NCBI RefSeq assembly: GCF_025380365.1
Contig: NZ_JAOCQF010000001.1
Coordinates: 1,102,145-1,166,144 of the forward strand
From: Albidovulum sediminis
GTDB taxonomy: Bacteria > Pseudomonadota > Alphaproteobacteria > Rhodobacterales > Rhodobacteraceae
Reading direction: 5' to 3'
Length of the DNA: 64,000 bases
Part shown: one piece after another, positions 1-7,316 of the stretch
How positions within the stretch are numbered: position 1 is the stretch's first letter
Layout: each line of letters begins with the position of its first letter
Program-made: the position numbers and the translations under genes
Notes under the pieces: model-generated
Seen by the model: only the letters and a program-made list of their open reading frames with translations
Told to the model about the DNA's origin: nothing
The model's database searches: none

Positions 1-1
1 C

Positions 2-505
2 GCAAGGGCGGGTTGGGCCGAGGCAGGCTATTCCTGGCCGCAGGCGAAGTGGTCGCCTACCGTGAGTTATCGCCTGTCGATGTTCAGTGGCGACGATCCG
101 GCGACGGCGACCTACGAGCGCTGGGACCCGATTCTGTCGGGTGGAAACGGCCAGCAGTGGGTGCAGGGCGCGAACCATTTCAAGGTCGTCCAGAACAGCA
201 ACGTGCTCGCGCACCGAGTCCAGGCCAGCTTCCGACCGAGCCCCAAGGTGGAAATCGTTCCACAACTCTGGGCGTTCTACGCAGACCAGGAGAACAACAT
301 CGGGGGCAACCCTGCGCTGAGCTTTCTTGACGGCGAGGAATACGGCTTCGAGGCGAACGTCACGGCCAAGTGGTTCATAAACCGCAACACGTACGTTCAC
401 GGGCATCTTGCCTACACGATACCGGGCGACGCAGCGAAGTCGGCGCTCGGAGGAGACGCGAAGAACTGGCTGAGCGCCATGGTCTTCTTCCGCTACGCAT
501 TTTGA
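2..505 (+). CDS. Outer-membrane porin, alginate-export-like, 5' part outside window
   Basis: The frame is open to the left edge and stops at TGA 503-505, so only the last ~167 residues are visible. They alternate polar and aromatic residues like transmembrane beta-strands (YSWPQAKW, VSYRLSMFSGDD, VPQLWAFYAD, YVHGHLAY) and the chain ends in FFRYAF; a C-terminal Phe is the usual signal for outer-membrane barrel insertion. The SYRL.MFSGDD segment resembles alginate_exp-type porins, which pass anionic or organic solutes; the substrate cannot be told from this fragment. Only 20 nt separate it from the Tat-signal dehydrogenase downstream, so the two are probably co-transcribed. Family call is moderate; the outer-membrane barrel call is firmer. 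Confidence 0.7.
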   Translation, partial: ARAGWAEAGYSWPQAKWSPTVSYRLSMFSGDDPATATYERWDPILSGGNGQQWVQGANHFKVVQNSNVLAHRVQASFRPSPKVEIVPQLWAFYADQENNIGGNPALSFLDGEEYGFEANVTAKWFINRNTYVHGHLAYTIPGDAAKSALGGDAKNWLSAMVFFRYAF

Positions 506-525
506 TAATCCAGGAGAAAGCAATC

Positions 526-1575
526 ATGTACAGACGAGACCTGCTGAAGGGAATCGGCGGCACCGCTGCCCTAGGCGGCATTGCGGCGACGCGAGCTTCG
601 GCTCAGCAAGAAGCAACGTTGGCGGACGTCGGCCCTTATGCGCAGCCGTGGGATCCAGCGGACCCGAACATTCCCGAGCGGCGCGACATCGCACCGATGC
701 CGGACGACTATCACACGCCCGGCCGTTTCGCTGGCAAGACGGTGATCGTCACGGGCTCGGCTCGTGGCATGGGGCTTGGGGCAGTCTGGCGGCTGGCACG
801 GGAGGGCGCAAATGTCGTCGGCGTGGATTGGCTCGAAGAGCAGGGCAAGGCCGCGATGGACGAGGTCGCCGCCGCGGGGTTCAACGTCCGCTTCGTTCCC
901 GGGGACGTCAGCGATGATGCTGTGTGCGCACGCATGGTTGAGGTCGCCATTCAGGAGTTCGGTGGATTGGACGCCGCGCTGAACAATGCGGGGGTCATGG
1001 ACGGCGTGTATTCCGGGGCCCCCATCGACTACGAGTCGCAGAAGGAACTGGTCTTCGCGTCAGTCCACGAGGCCACCGACGAGTACTGGGACAACGTGTT
1101 CCGCACGAACGTGAAGGGCGTGTTTCTTTCGATGCGCCATGAGCTCCGGCAGATGATCGCCCAGGGGCGTGGCGGATCGATTGTCAACGTGGGTTCCATT
1201 GCCGGTATGACCGGCCTTGCCGGTAACCCGGCCTATGTCGCGTCGAAGCACGCGGTCAACGGGCTGACCCGCAACGCGGCACTCGATTACGCGCCATATG
1301 GAATCCGCGTGAATTCGGTCAACATGGCGGCGACCGACACGCCTATGGTCGCGCGGGCGGGCGCGCTTGTCGCTGCGCAAAGCGCGGCCATCGGATCCAA
1401 GAACCCTGGTATGGGACGGATCAAGATCAAATCGATCCAGGCCTATGCCAACCAGAACGCCCGTTCGGCGACTGTTGCCGAACAGGTTAGCATGATGTGC
1501 TACCTCCTCTCACCCGAGGCAGGCAACATGACGGGCGCCACCTATGCGACCGATGGTGGGTGGACGGCCTACTAA
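526..1575 (+). CDS. Short-chain dehydrogenase/reductase with twin-arginine signal
   Basis: 349 residues. The start at 526 follows AGGAGA with 8 nt spacing; a longer upstream frame runs back into the porin gene and is rejected. Residues 1-27 look like a Tat signal: RRDLLKG, a Gly/Ala-rich hydrophobic stretch, then RASAQ. The rest is a classical SDR: cofactor motif TGSARGMG at ~76-83, NNAG at ~153-156, and the catalytic set Ser224, Tyr237, Lys241 (YVASK). About 20 extra residues between ~160 and 190 interrupt the core. SDRs are normally cytoplasmic NAD(P) enzymes; if exported, this one must fold with its cofactor first, which is what the Tat route allows. It probably oxidises or reduces a periplasmic alcohol/ketone linked to the upstream porin (inference). 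Confidence 0.85.
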   Translation: MYRRDLLKGIGGTAALGGIAATRASAQQEATLADVGPYAQPWDPADPNIPERRDIAPMPDDYHTPGRFAGKTVIVTGSARGMGLGAVWRLAREGANVVGVDWLEEQGKAAMDEVAAAGFNVRFVPGDVSDDAVCARMVEVAIQEFGGLDAALNNAGVMDGVYSGAPIDYESQKELVFASVHEATDEYWDNVFRTNVKGVFLSMRHELRQMIAQGRGGSIVNVGSIAGMTGLAGNPAYVASKHAVNGLTRNAALDYAPYGIRVNSVNMAATDTPMVARAGALVAAQSAAIGSKNPGMGRIKIKSIQAYANQNARSATVAEQVSMMCYLLSPEAGNMTGATYATDGGWTAY

Positions 1576-1692
1576 AGCCAGAGCATCCAGTGTCCCGGCC
1601 ACGTTGCAGGGACCCAAGAGAGCAGGGGCGGGCGCTTCGGAAGCGCGCCGCCCCGTCATCGGCAATCTCATCCTATGCAAAGGTGATAGAAC

Positions 1693-2232
1693 ATGCGCTT
1701 GCCTATCTTGGACCTCGCTCTGATTCTCGCGGTTATCTCGATACTGTCCGCGACATCGGCGCAGGCCCAATCGCCGGAGCCACGCGTTGTTGTTCCGGAC
1801 GTGCCCGGTGGTGCCGTCGTGTCGGGTTGCTACCGGGCTGATAGGCACTTGTACGGCCCCTACATTCTGAACTTTTGCCTCAGGGCAGGCGGGCGCGGCA
1901 CCTACTCCGTTCGAGCGCCGGAGCTTGCCTGCGATGGCCGGCTCGTATGGCAAGCCACGGGAGACACAGTCAACATCACCCTGAGGCGGCAATCCTGCAA
2001 CCGGGGACGTGCCTGGGCCGCGGCAGAGGTTACGTGTCGTCCGCGGAGCCTGCTGAGCGCGATCCTCGACGAACTGATCCGTGACTTGGTCGGACGTGAT
2101 GGTCAGCGCCCCCGCGTCGTTTTGCCCGACAGACCGACTGTTGGCCGTCTGAATTGCACCTACTACCCTACTGTGAACGCGGCCGCGCCGCGCCAGTTCT
2201 TCGCAAATCGGAGCCTTGTCGAGCCAAGGTGA
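1693..2232 (+). CDS. Secreted hypothetical protein with conserved-looking cysteines
   Basis: 179 residues, preceded by AAGGTG about 8 nt before the ATG. Residues 1-26 form a Sec-type signal peptide (hydrophobic LDLALILAVISIL, then ATSAQA). The mature part has six Cys (GCYRAD, NFCLRAG, LACDGR, QSCNRG, VTCRP, LNCTYY), which suggests disulfides in the periplasm, and it is rich in Arg and short beta-like segments. I do not recognise the family. It sits between the Tat dehydrogenase and an exported hydrolase, all on the plus strand with gaps of about 120 and 320 nt, so co-regulation is possible but not shown. Confidence 0.65.
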   Translation: MRLPILDLALILAVISILSATSAQAQSPEPRVVVPDVPGGAVVSGCYRADRHLYGPYILNFCLRAGGRGTYSVRAPELACDGRLVWQATGDTVNITLRRQSCNRGRAWAAAEVTCRPRSLLSAILDELIRDLVGRDGQRPRVVLPDRPTVGRLNCTYYPTVNAAAPRQFFANRSLVEPR

Positions 2233-2556
2233 GGCCCGGTCCCTCCCTCTGTCTCTCTTTTAGTCCGCCCGCACCTCGATCAATCCCCGAGCGGAACACG
2301 ATACCATCGTTCGGGGCTCGAGCGAGCGGCGGAGATACAGCGGTGTTGCTAACAGGTACCGGCAGCCTGCGATCCCTCATTCTCCGAGAGGGATGCGATA
2401 GGGGCCAATCACCGAGTTGAAGAGCATTTCGCGATTCTCGAGGAATTGTAGTATCGCGTACTGTTCGGATACGCCGCGATGCTCGGCAATGGTGAACGGC
2501 AGGGTTCCGGTGCGGCCGCGAGGCCTTTGCCGATGGATTGCGCAGGCGACCTTTGG
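2233..2556. other. Intergenic stretch without a supported gene
   Basis: 324 bases between the secreted protein and the hydrolase gene. Open frames on both strands here have the composition of shadows (Arg/Pro/Ser-rich, no plausible start signal). No convincing promoter, repeat or RNA structure was seen. It may hold the hydrolase promoter. Confidence 0.4.
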
Positions 2557-3624
2557 ATGAAGAGCAGCAAAATGACAGGCCCGGTACCAAAATTTGTATG
2601 GTGCGTTGGGGTGACCCTTTTGTTTCTCGCCGGGCCACTCTCGTTTGGAGCACCGCCGGCAATCGCCGAGGGAAATCAGGCCGAACGTGGTGTTCCATAC
2701 TTGACCCTGCGCAACGTGACCGGGGACACTGATCCTGCGAGATTTTACGGCGAGGAACGCAGTGGTCTCACAGCGGGCAGGTGCCATATCGGACAGCGTC
2801 GGCTCGACATCCTGTCGCCGGTGGCCAAGGCTGCTCCTTTCTACATCCCTGAGGAAATCCTGCGCGTTGCGGCAGTACGACCGTTGCCGCTGGATCAGGT
2901 TCTGGATTCACTAGAGCAGGGTGCGGACCTCGCCAGGCCTGTGCTCTACACCCACGGCTTCTACATCGACTTCGAGAAGGGCTGCCGCAGAGCCACCGTC
3001 CTGCAGGAAAACGCCAAGCTACAAGGCAGGTTCCTTTGGTTCAGCTGGCCCTCAGACGGCGGTCTGCTGAACTATATCCACGACGAGGCCGATCTGTACT
3101 GGAGCGTTCCCGACCTTGCGTCTATGGTAGCCGGGCTCGAGAAACGCTTCGGGCCGGCAAACGTTGACCTTGTTGGCCACAGCCTCGGAGCGCGCGGGAT
3201 CGTCCTCGCGATTCATGACGTTGCCGCTCAGTATCCCGAGGTCCGTTTGGGCAATGTCGTATTGCTCGCGCCTGATATGGACTTCGAAATATTCTCGCGG
3301 CTCCTGCCACGGATTCGGCCGATCGTGAGCAGCATCACCGTCTATGTATCCGATGCTGACCGACCGCTTGCCCTTTCCGAGCAGGTTCACGGATACCCGC
3401 GCCTAGGGCAGGCCGGAAATGCCGTGGAAAGACTGGAAGGCGTGGAGGTCATTGATCTGAGCGATCTGCAGGTCCAAAGCGTAACCGGGCATCTCTACCA
3501 CATCTACAATGAAGAAGTAGGGGCCGATATTGACCAATTGCTAAACGAAGGGAAGCACGCTGCAAAGCGACGAAACTTGTCCCAATTGGGGGGCAATCTT
3601 TGGCGGATGCAGCGGTCAGAATGA
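2557..3624 (+). CDS. Exported alpha/beta hydrolase (DUF900-like)
   Basis: 355 residues from ATG 2557; ATG 2572 is an equally possible start, and neither has a strong ribosome site. The N-terminus is a signal peptide (FVWCVGVTLLFLAGPLSFG, cleavage near AIA-EG). The catalytic domain has the oxyanion-side motif YTHGFYI, the nucleophile elbow GHSLGARG, an acidic candidate in LAPDMDFE and a late His in TGHLYHIYNEE, all in the order expected of an alpha/beta hydrolase. The layout (HG.. then W.S...W, GHSLG, LAPD.D) is that of DUF900-type predicted esterases. Substrate unknown; periplasmic location inferred from the signal. No operon partner directly downstream. Confidence 0.75.
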   Translation: MKSSKMTGPVPKFVWCVGVTLLFLAGPLSFGAPPAIAEGNQAERGVPYLTLRNVTGDTDPARFYGEERSGLTAGRCHIGQRRLDILSPVAKAAPFYIPEEILRVAAVRPLPLDQVLDSLEQGADLARPVLYTHGFYIDFEKGCRRATVLQENAKLQGRFLWFSWPSDGGLLNYIHDEADLYWSVPDLASMVAGLEKRFGPANVDLVGHSLGARGIVLAIHDVAAQYPEVRLGNVVLLAPDMDFEIFSRLLPRIRPIVSSITVYVSDADRPLALSEQVHGYPRLGQAGNAVERLEGVEVIDLSDLQVQSVTGHLYHIYNEEVGADIDQLLNEGKHAAKRRNLSQLGGNLWRMQRSE

Positions 3625-3640
3625 ATTTTAGCCACCGTGT

Positions 3641-3853
3641 CTAGTTCTCCGAAACTTCGACGAGATCATCTCCGTGCCAGAGGTTCGCAACGCGCAGAGT
3701 GGCCAGGTTGGAGTGTCTCCGGTGAGACATGAGAGACCCAATCCGATCTTCGCGATGCAGAGCCTTGGCGCAATATGGATGGCCGTGTGTTTTCAGCGCA
3801 GGGCCGTAATGCGGTGCGGCTCTGATCACAGAGCATCGATCGATCTGCTTCAT
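3641..3853 (-). CDS. Small ORF coupled to recombinase-associated gene
   Basis: 70 codons starting at ATG 3853, which overlaps the stop of the gene upstream (ATGA). The product has Cys and several His (RCSVIRAAPHYG, HGHPYCAKALH, SHRRHSNLATLR) and ends GDDLVEVSEN. I do not recognise it. The four-base overlap and same orientation as the recombinase partner gene argue for translation; its size and lack of a known domain argue for caution. Confidence 0.45.
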   Translation of the reverse strand: MKQIDRCSVIRAAPHYGPALKTHGHPYCAKALHREDRIGSLMSHRRHSNLATLRVANLWHGDDLVEVSEN

Positions 3854-4218
3854 TGTTGTTCCCACTCGACCGGAAACGGCTCCAGCACCCGTGCCAGCGT
3901 CACCTCCGGCCTCTGCCTGCCGTCCAGGATCTCCTGAATGATGCCGGGCGCGAGCAGTGTCAGGCGCAGAACGCGGGTCATGTAGGACGGCGCGATGCCC
4001 TCGCGCTCGGCCAGTTCGGCGATGGTGGCGAACTCGCCCGACTCCAGCATCCGCTTCCAGCGGAAGGCGCGCGCCAGAGCCTTGAGGAGCGTGTTGTCAG
4101 CCCGCCGCGGTTGCGTGGCGTCCTCGGGCAACAGCATCTCCTTCCGTCCGCCACGTTTCACGACGCGGAACGGCACGTGGAGCGTCACCGTCTCGGGGAT
4201 TGCGGTCGTTCGGGTCAC
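3850..4218 (-). CDS. Recombinase-associated HTH-like small protein
   Basis: 122 residues, GTG start at 4218 overlapping the stop of the recombinase fragment (GTGA). The centre (FATIAELAEREGIAPSYMTRVL) reads as a helix-turn-helix, followed by LTLLAPGIIQEILDGRQ. This architecture is common directly downstream of large serine recombinases in alphaproteobacterial mobile modules, where it is usually left unnamed. Intact here although its recombinase partner is truncated. The role may be DNA binding or control of recombination (inference). Confidence 0.7.
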   Translation of the reverse strand: MTRTTAIPETVTLHVPFRVVKRGGRKEMLLPEDATQPRRADNTLLKALARAFRWKRMLESGEFATIAELAEREGIAPSYMTRVLRLTLLAPGIIQEILDGRQRPEVTLARVLEPFPVEWEQQ

Positions 4219-4691
4219 GCCGCTTCTCCGATCCCGCCGGCCAGCATCTCGCGCGCGAGGCCGCCGAGGCCATCCACGCGCAGCCGGACGTTCAGGCCGT
4301 CAACGCCGATATCCACGCGCTCGACCAGCAGCGCCACGATGCGCGCCTGTTCAGCAGGGAAGAGTTCGTCCCAAAGCGGATCCAGCTGCTGCAGGGCCTC
4401 GCGGGCGTCTGCCTCGGTGAAGTCGTCATCATGGCCGCGTGCCGCCTTCCACGTCCCTGCGACGATCTCCGGCTGGCGGAACACGACGCGCAACTGGTCG
4501 ATGACGGCCGCCTCGATCTCGCCCGCGGGCACGCGGCCAACCGGACAAGAACCCGCGCCATGCTTCAGCACCGTCTGGCTGACATGGTAGCGGTAGAGCT
4601 TGTCGCCCTTGCGGGTGTGGGTCGGAGAGAAGGCCGCACCATCGGGACCGAAGAGAATCCCCTTCAGCAGCGCAGGCGTCTCGGCGCGGGT
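4215..4691 (-). pseudogene. Large serine recombinase, C-terminal fragment only
   Basis: About 158 residues remain, from TRAETPALLKGILFGPDG through PTHTRKGDKLYRYHVSQ to a C-terminal region with ARIVALLVERVDIG. The RAETP..LKG.(I/L)FGP...A..PTHTRK block followed by YRYHV is typical of the recombinase/zinc-ribbon region of large serine recombinases, which are normally more than 500 residues. The whole catalytic N-terminus is missing: at ~4691 the reading passes into a solute-binding protein in another frame. No start codon of its own can be relied on, so I treat it as a remnant. Confidence 0.8.
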
Positions 4692-5328
4692 CGGTGGCCA
4701 GTAGGTAGGACATTACAAGCTTGTCGATGACCGCCATGTCGATCCGCTTGAGCATGAGCTTGCGCAGATTGGTGAGGTCGTCCGGCGCGGGAACTGCCCG
4801 GATCCAGCCGGTTCCGGCCTTTTCGTCGAACTCGTCCGTATTGGCATAGCCAAGGACCGTGCCAACCTTGAGCTTCTGCTCGCCGATGTCGTCGATGCTC
4901 TTCCACTCCACCGGCGCATCGACATTCTCGGCAAACCCCAATGGCCCCGTTCCGATCGGGTCAGAGGGCACGAAGCCCTCCACATGGCGGCAGTGGTATC
5001 CCGGATAGTAGGCGACGATCGCGTCGTCGTCCTTCGCATCCGAGATCGCGCGCTTCCACGGCAGGACACGGACCTCGGTCTCAAGTCCGGCTGCAGCAAA
5101 CGCCTGCTTCACCACCTCGGTAGTCGCGCCGCCCTTCGGCAGATCGGCCGAGGTATAGGGCGGCCACTCCAGCGTGGTGACCGTGACGGCCTCTGCCATC
5201 GCGGAACCACTGACAAGCGGCTGGAGAAACGTCGCTGCGATCAGCAGTGCAAGCACCCGAAGCGGGCCCGCCCCCGATCGCTCGCCTGTGGATGGGGTCA
5301 CTGGAAATCCCTCCGAGCGTCGCCACAT
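4692..5328 (-). pseudogene. Solute-binding protein (PBPb type), 3' truncated
   Basis: About 212 residues are recognisable. A signal peptide (VLALLIAATFLQPLVSGSAMA) is followed by VTVTTLEWPPYTSADLPKGG, RVLPWKRAISDAK, and DMAVIDKLVMSYLLATDP, the pattern of a family-3 extracellular solute-binding protein for amino acids or similar polar compounds. The frame then runs on for ~88 codons through recombinase DNA in the wrong frame, giving an Arg/Gly-rich tail, so a final lobe-1 strand of the fold is lost. No transporter permease or ATPase is nearby. Likely non-functional or solitary. Confidence 0.7.
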
Positions 5329-5628
5329 CTTGCTGTCCGGAAGAACCGAGCTTCTTTCGGGCGCGTACTGCCCGGTTCGAGTGGTTCGGTTCGGGCCCAA
5401 ATTCGTGGACGACATGCCACTTTCCCCTTCTGAAACCCGTGCCCGAAATGTGCGGAGAAAATGTTGCAGGAGTGTTTGATTTTCCCAGTTCGCGGGTCAC
5501 TGTTTCAGAATTCGCCACAGGCCTGACATCCCCTTTCACAGGACCGACGCACCCGTCTAGAGCGACGGGTTTCCAGCTTTTGGGCAGATCGGACAAACGA
5601 AGCGAGAACCGCTTGGAGGTTTGTCAGC
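5329..5628. other. Gap between truncated binding protein and IS256 fragment
   Basis: 300 bases with no gene I can support. It should contain the original promoter of the solute-binding protein. No inverted repeats marking a complete insertion-sequence end were seen. Confidence 0.35.
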
Positions 5629-5757
5629 TTGGCCGAGAAGGCGCTGACCGCGGTCATCCAGGAGGCTTACGTCCAGGGCATCCCGACGCGGTCCGTGGAC
5701 GATCTGGTCAAGGCGATGGGCATGTCGGGGATCAGTAAGAGCCAGGTCTCGCGGCTC
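5629..5757 (+). mobile_element. IS256-family transposase internal fragment
   Basis: 43 codons reading AEKALTAVIQEAYVQGIPTR then SVDDLVKAMGMSGISKSQVS match the well-conserved DNA-binding/early region of IS256-type (Mutator-like) transposases. Both ends are cut: upstream there is no start of the transposase, and downstream the frame runs directly into a serine-resolvase sequence. The DDE catalytic region is absent. A relic. Confidence 0.8.
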
Positions 5758-5760
5758 TCC

Positions 5761-6150
5761 GGTGTGAAGTTCATCGCCTGCAACATGCCTGAGGCCAATG
5801 ACCTGACCGTGGGCATCATGGCGCTCGTCGCCCAGCAGGAACGCAAAGCCATCAGTCGCCAGACGGAGGAGATGCCGGCGGTGGCCAAGGCGCGCGGGGT
5901 GAAGCCGGCAAGCCCAATGGCGCCGCGGTGCTCAGGCGGGCTGGGAAAGGTGGGACCGCGCTGCGAGCCACGGCTCCGCCAATGCTGCAGCTTCGCCCGG
6001 AACCTTGGACCTGTCCTCGACGACATCCGATTGTCCGGGCATACCTCGCCGCGGGCCATTGCCAAAGAGTTGACCGCGCGCGGGATCAGGACAAGGCGCG
6101 GAGGCCGGTGGAATGTGGGGGATGTCAAAGGGCTGCTGGCAAGGGCAAGC
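5761..6150 (+). pseudogene. Serine resolvase/invertase remnant, frameshifted
   Basis: Begins GVKFIACNMPEANDLTVGIM, then ALVAQQERKAISRQTEE, the C-terminal half of a resolvase catalytic domain and its long E helix, and ends with LSGHTSPRAIAKELTARGI and GGRWNVGDVKGLLAR, the DNA-binding part. The catalytic Ser region is missing, replaced by the IS256 piece. Two single-base deletions are apparent: near 5905 (the expected G-N-P-N-G-A motif appears only in the next frame) and near 5990, after which the first frame returns. Clearly decayed. Confidence 0.8.
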
Positions 6151-6306
6151 GCATGGAACCCGTCGGGTTCCGAAGTCCGCCGTCAGGCTGTCCCGATCCG
6201 TTGCTCTCGCTGAATGGCACGGCATTCACACCATGTGTTGCCGGGCGCAGGGTTCAGGGAAAAGGCCGCCGGTTCTCACCGGGAACAGGTCCCTGAGATC
6301 TGACGA

Positions 6307-6771
6307 TCAGGGCACAGGCCCGCCAAACAGCGCTTCATCGGAAATCTCGAGCCGTGCAACCAGCAGGCTGCAGTTCAGGGTGTCGCTGAGAGATGCCGTG
6401 ACTGACCCTTTCAACCACCTGGCCATCGCCCCCTGCTTGTGATGCCCGACGACAACCAGGTCAGCGGCGCTTTCCTGCGCTGCCTTGCAGATCTGCTCTG
6501 TAGGGTCGCCCCTTTCCAGTCGCGCCTCGGGGACAAGGCCCATTCGGATCAGACGTGCCTTGCCCTCATCAAGGATCTTCTGGAATTCCTCCGTCCGGTC
6601 CGGCGGAATGTAGACCGCACTGCCATCGCCGGCGACAAATTCGGGCGTGGGTTCCACGACGGCCATCAGCACGACGCGCGCTCCACAGACCTGGGCCAGC
6701 CGCGCGCCTTCGCGCAAGGCGAGGCGTCCCTCGATGGATCCGTCATACGCCAAGAGGATCGTGCGATACAT
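6307..6771 (-). CDS. Universal stress protein, UspA type
   Basis: 154 residues starting at ATG 6771, chosen because GGAGG lies 6 nt upstream and MYRTILLAYDGS is the usual start of the family. The fold ends with the ATP-binding signature VVGHHKQGAMARWLKGSVTA (G-x2-G-x9-G-S/T; here spaced slightly differently). Such proteins bind ATP and protect cells during stasis, anaerobiosis or membrane stress. Lies alone between the resolvase remnant and the first direct repeat; a later ion-transport cluster 6 kb away may share the stress theme. Confidence 0.85.
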   Translation of the reverse strand: MYRTILLAYDGSIEGRLALREGARLAQVCGARVVLMAVVEPTPEFVAGDGSAVYIPPDRTEEFQKILDEGKARLIRMGLVPEARLERGDPTEQICKAAQESAADLVVVGHHKQGAMARWLKGSVTASLSDTLNCSLLVARLEISDEALFGGPVP

Positions 6772-6875
6772 GGCTGCCTCCGACATGCTGCCGCATCTCA
6801 GGACTGAATGTACCATAAGCCCGCGGTTCTCGCGGAACAATTGCCGCACTCCGCGGCTGGGCGACGGTCATCACG

Positions 6876-6977
6876 CTGCCTGGTGCTTTTCAAAAGGTGA
6901 AATGCAGGTCTGCCTCGGTTCCGGCCTATCGGCAACATCCCTGCGCAAGAGCTCATGAACCGGCTGGCGGCTCATGA
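6876..6977 (+). repeat. Direct repeat copy A (~102 nt)
   Basis: Aligns without gaps to 12514-12615 with 13 differences in 102 positions (about 87% identity). It contains the small palindrome CTTTTCAAAAG; in copy B this is CCTTTCAAAGG, so a T/A pair has become C/G and the dyad is kept. No transposase gene or target duplication was recognised at its ends. It lies immediately upstream of the universal stress gene's promoter side. Confidence 0.85.
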
Positions 6978-7316
6978 GACGAGCCCGACGTTTCAGCAAT
7001 TGCCGAAACGGAGATTGACAACCCACAGTCGCTGGAACGGCGCGAGGAGAGGGGATGGTCCTCGACGCGCAGGGCCGTCAGCTTGGCCGCATGGTGGGGG
7101 GCTTGGGTCCCGCCCGAGGGCAATTATCTCGTCGCGGGCAGGTAGGCTGCCATTGTTTGCCGGCGTAAGTCAGGTAAAGAAGGGGCCTTTCAGACCCACG
7201 TCGGACACGATGAATGGGAGACAGTGCTGCCGGAGTTCGTGTTTCGAAACAAGAATCTGATCCCGTGGCGGCGCAATTAATGTTGATCGGCCTCCGGCAA
7301 GTCCGGGATGTCTTGC
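6978..7316. other. Gap inside the repeat-bounded segment
   Basis: 339 bases between repeat copy A and the 3' end of the regulator gene. No open frame here has credible start and codon pattern. Nothing else recognised. Confidence 0.35.

Noticed and set aside
6876..6977. The repeat read on the minus strand gives a ~30-residue peptide starting MSRQPVHELL (MRRQPVREFL in copy B).
   Set aside because: Nearly all differences between the two copies change the amino acid and copy B has a stop soon after; no sign of selection on a protein. Treated as non-coding repeat.
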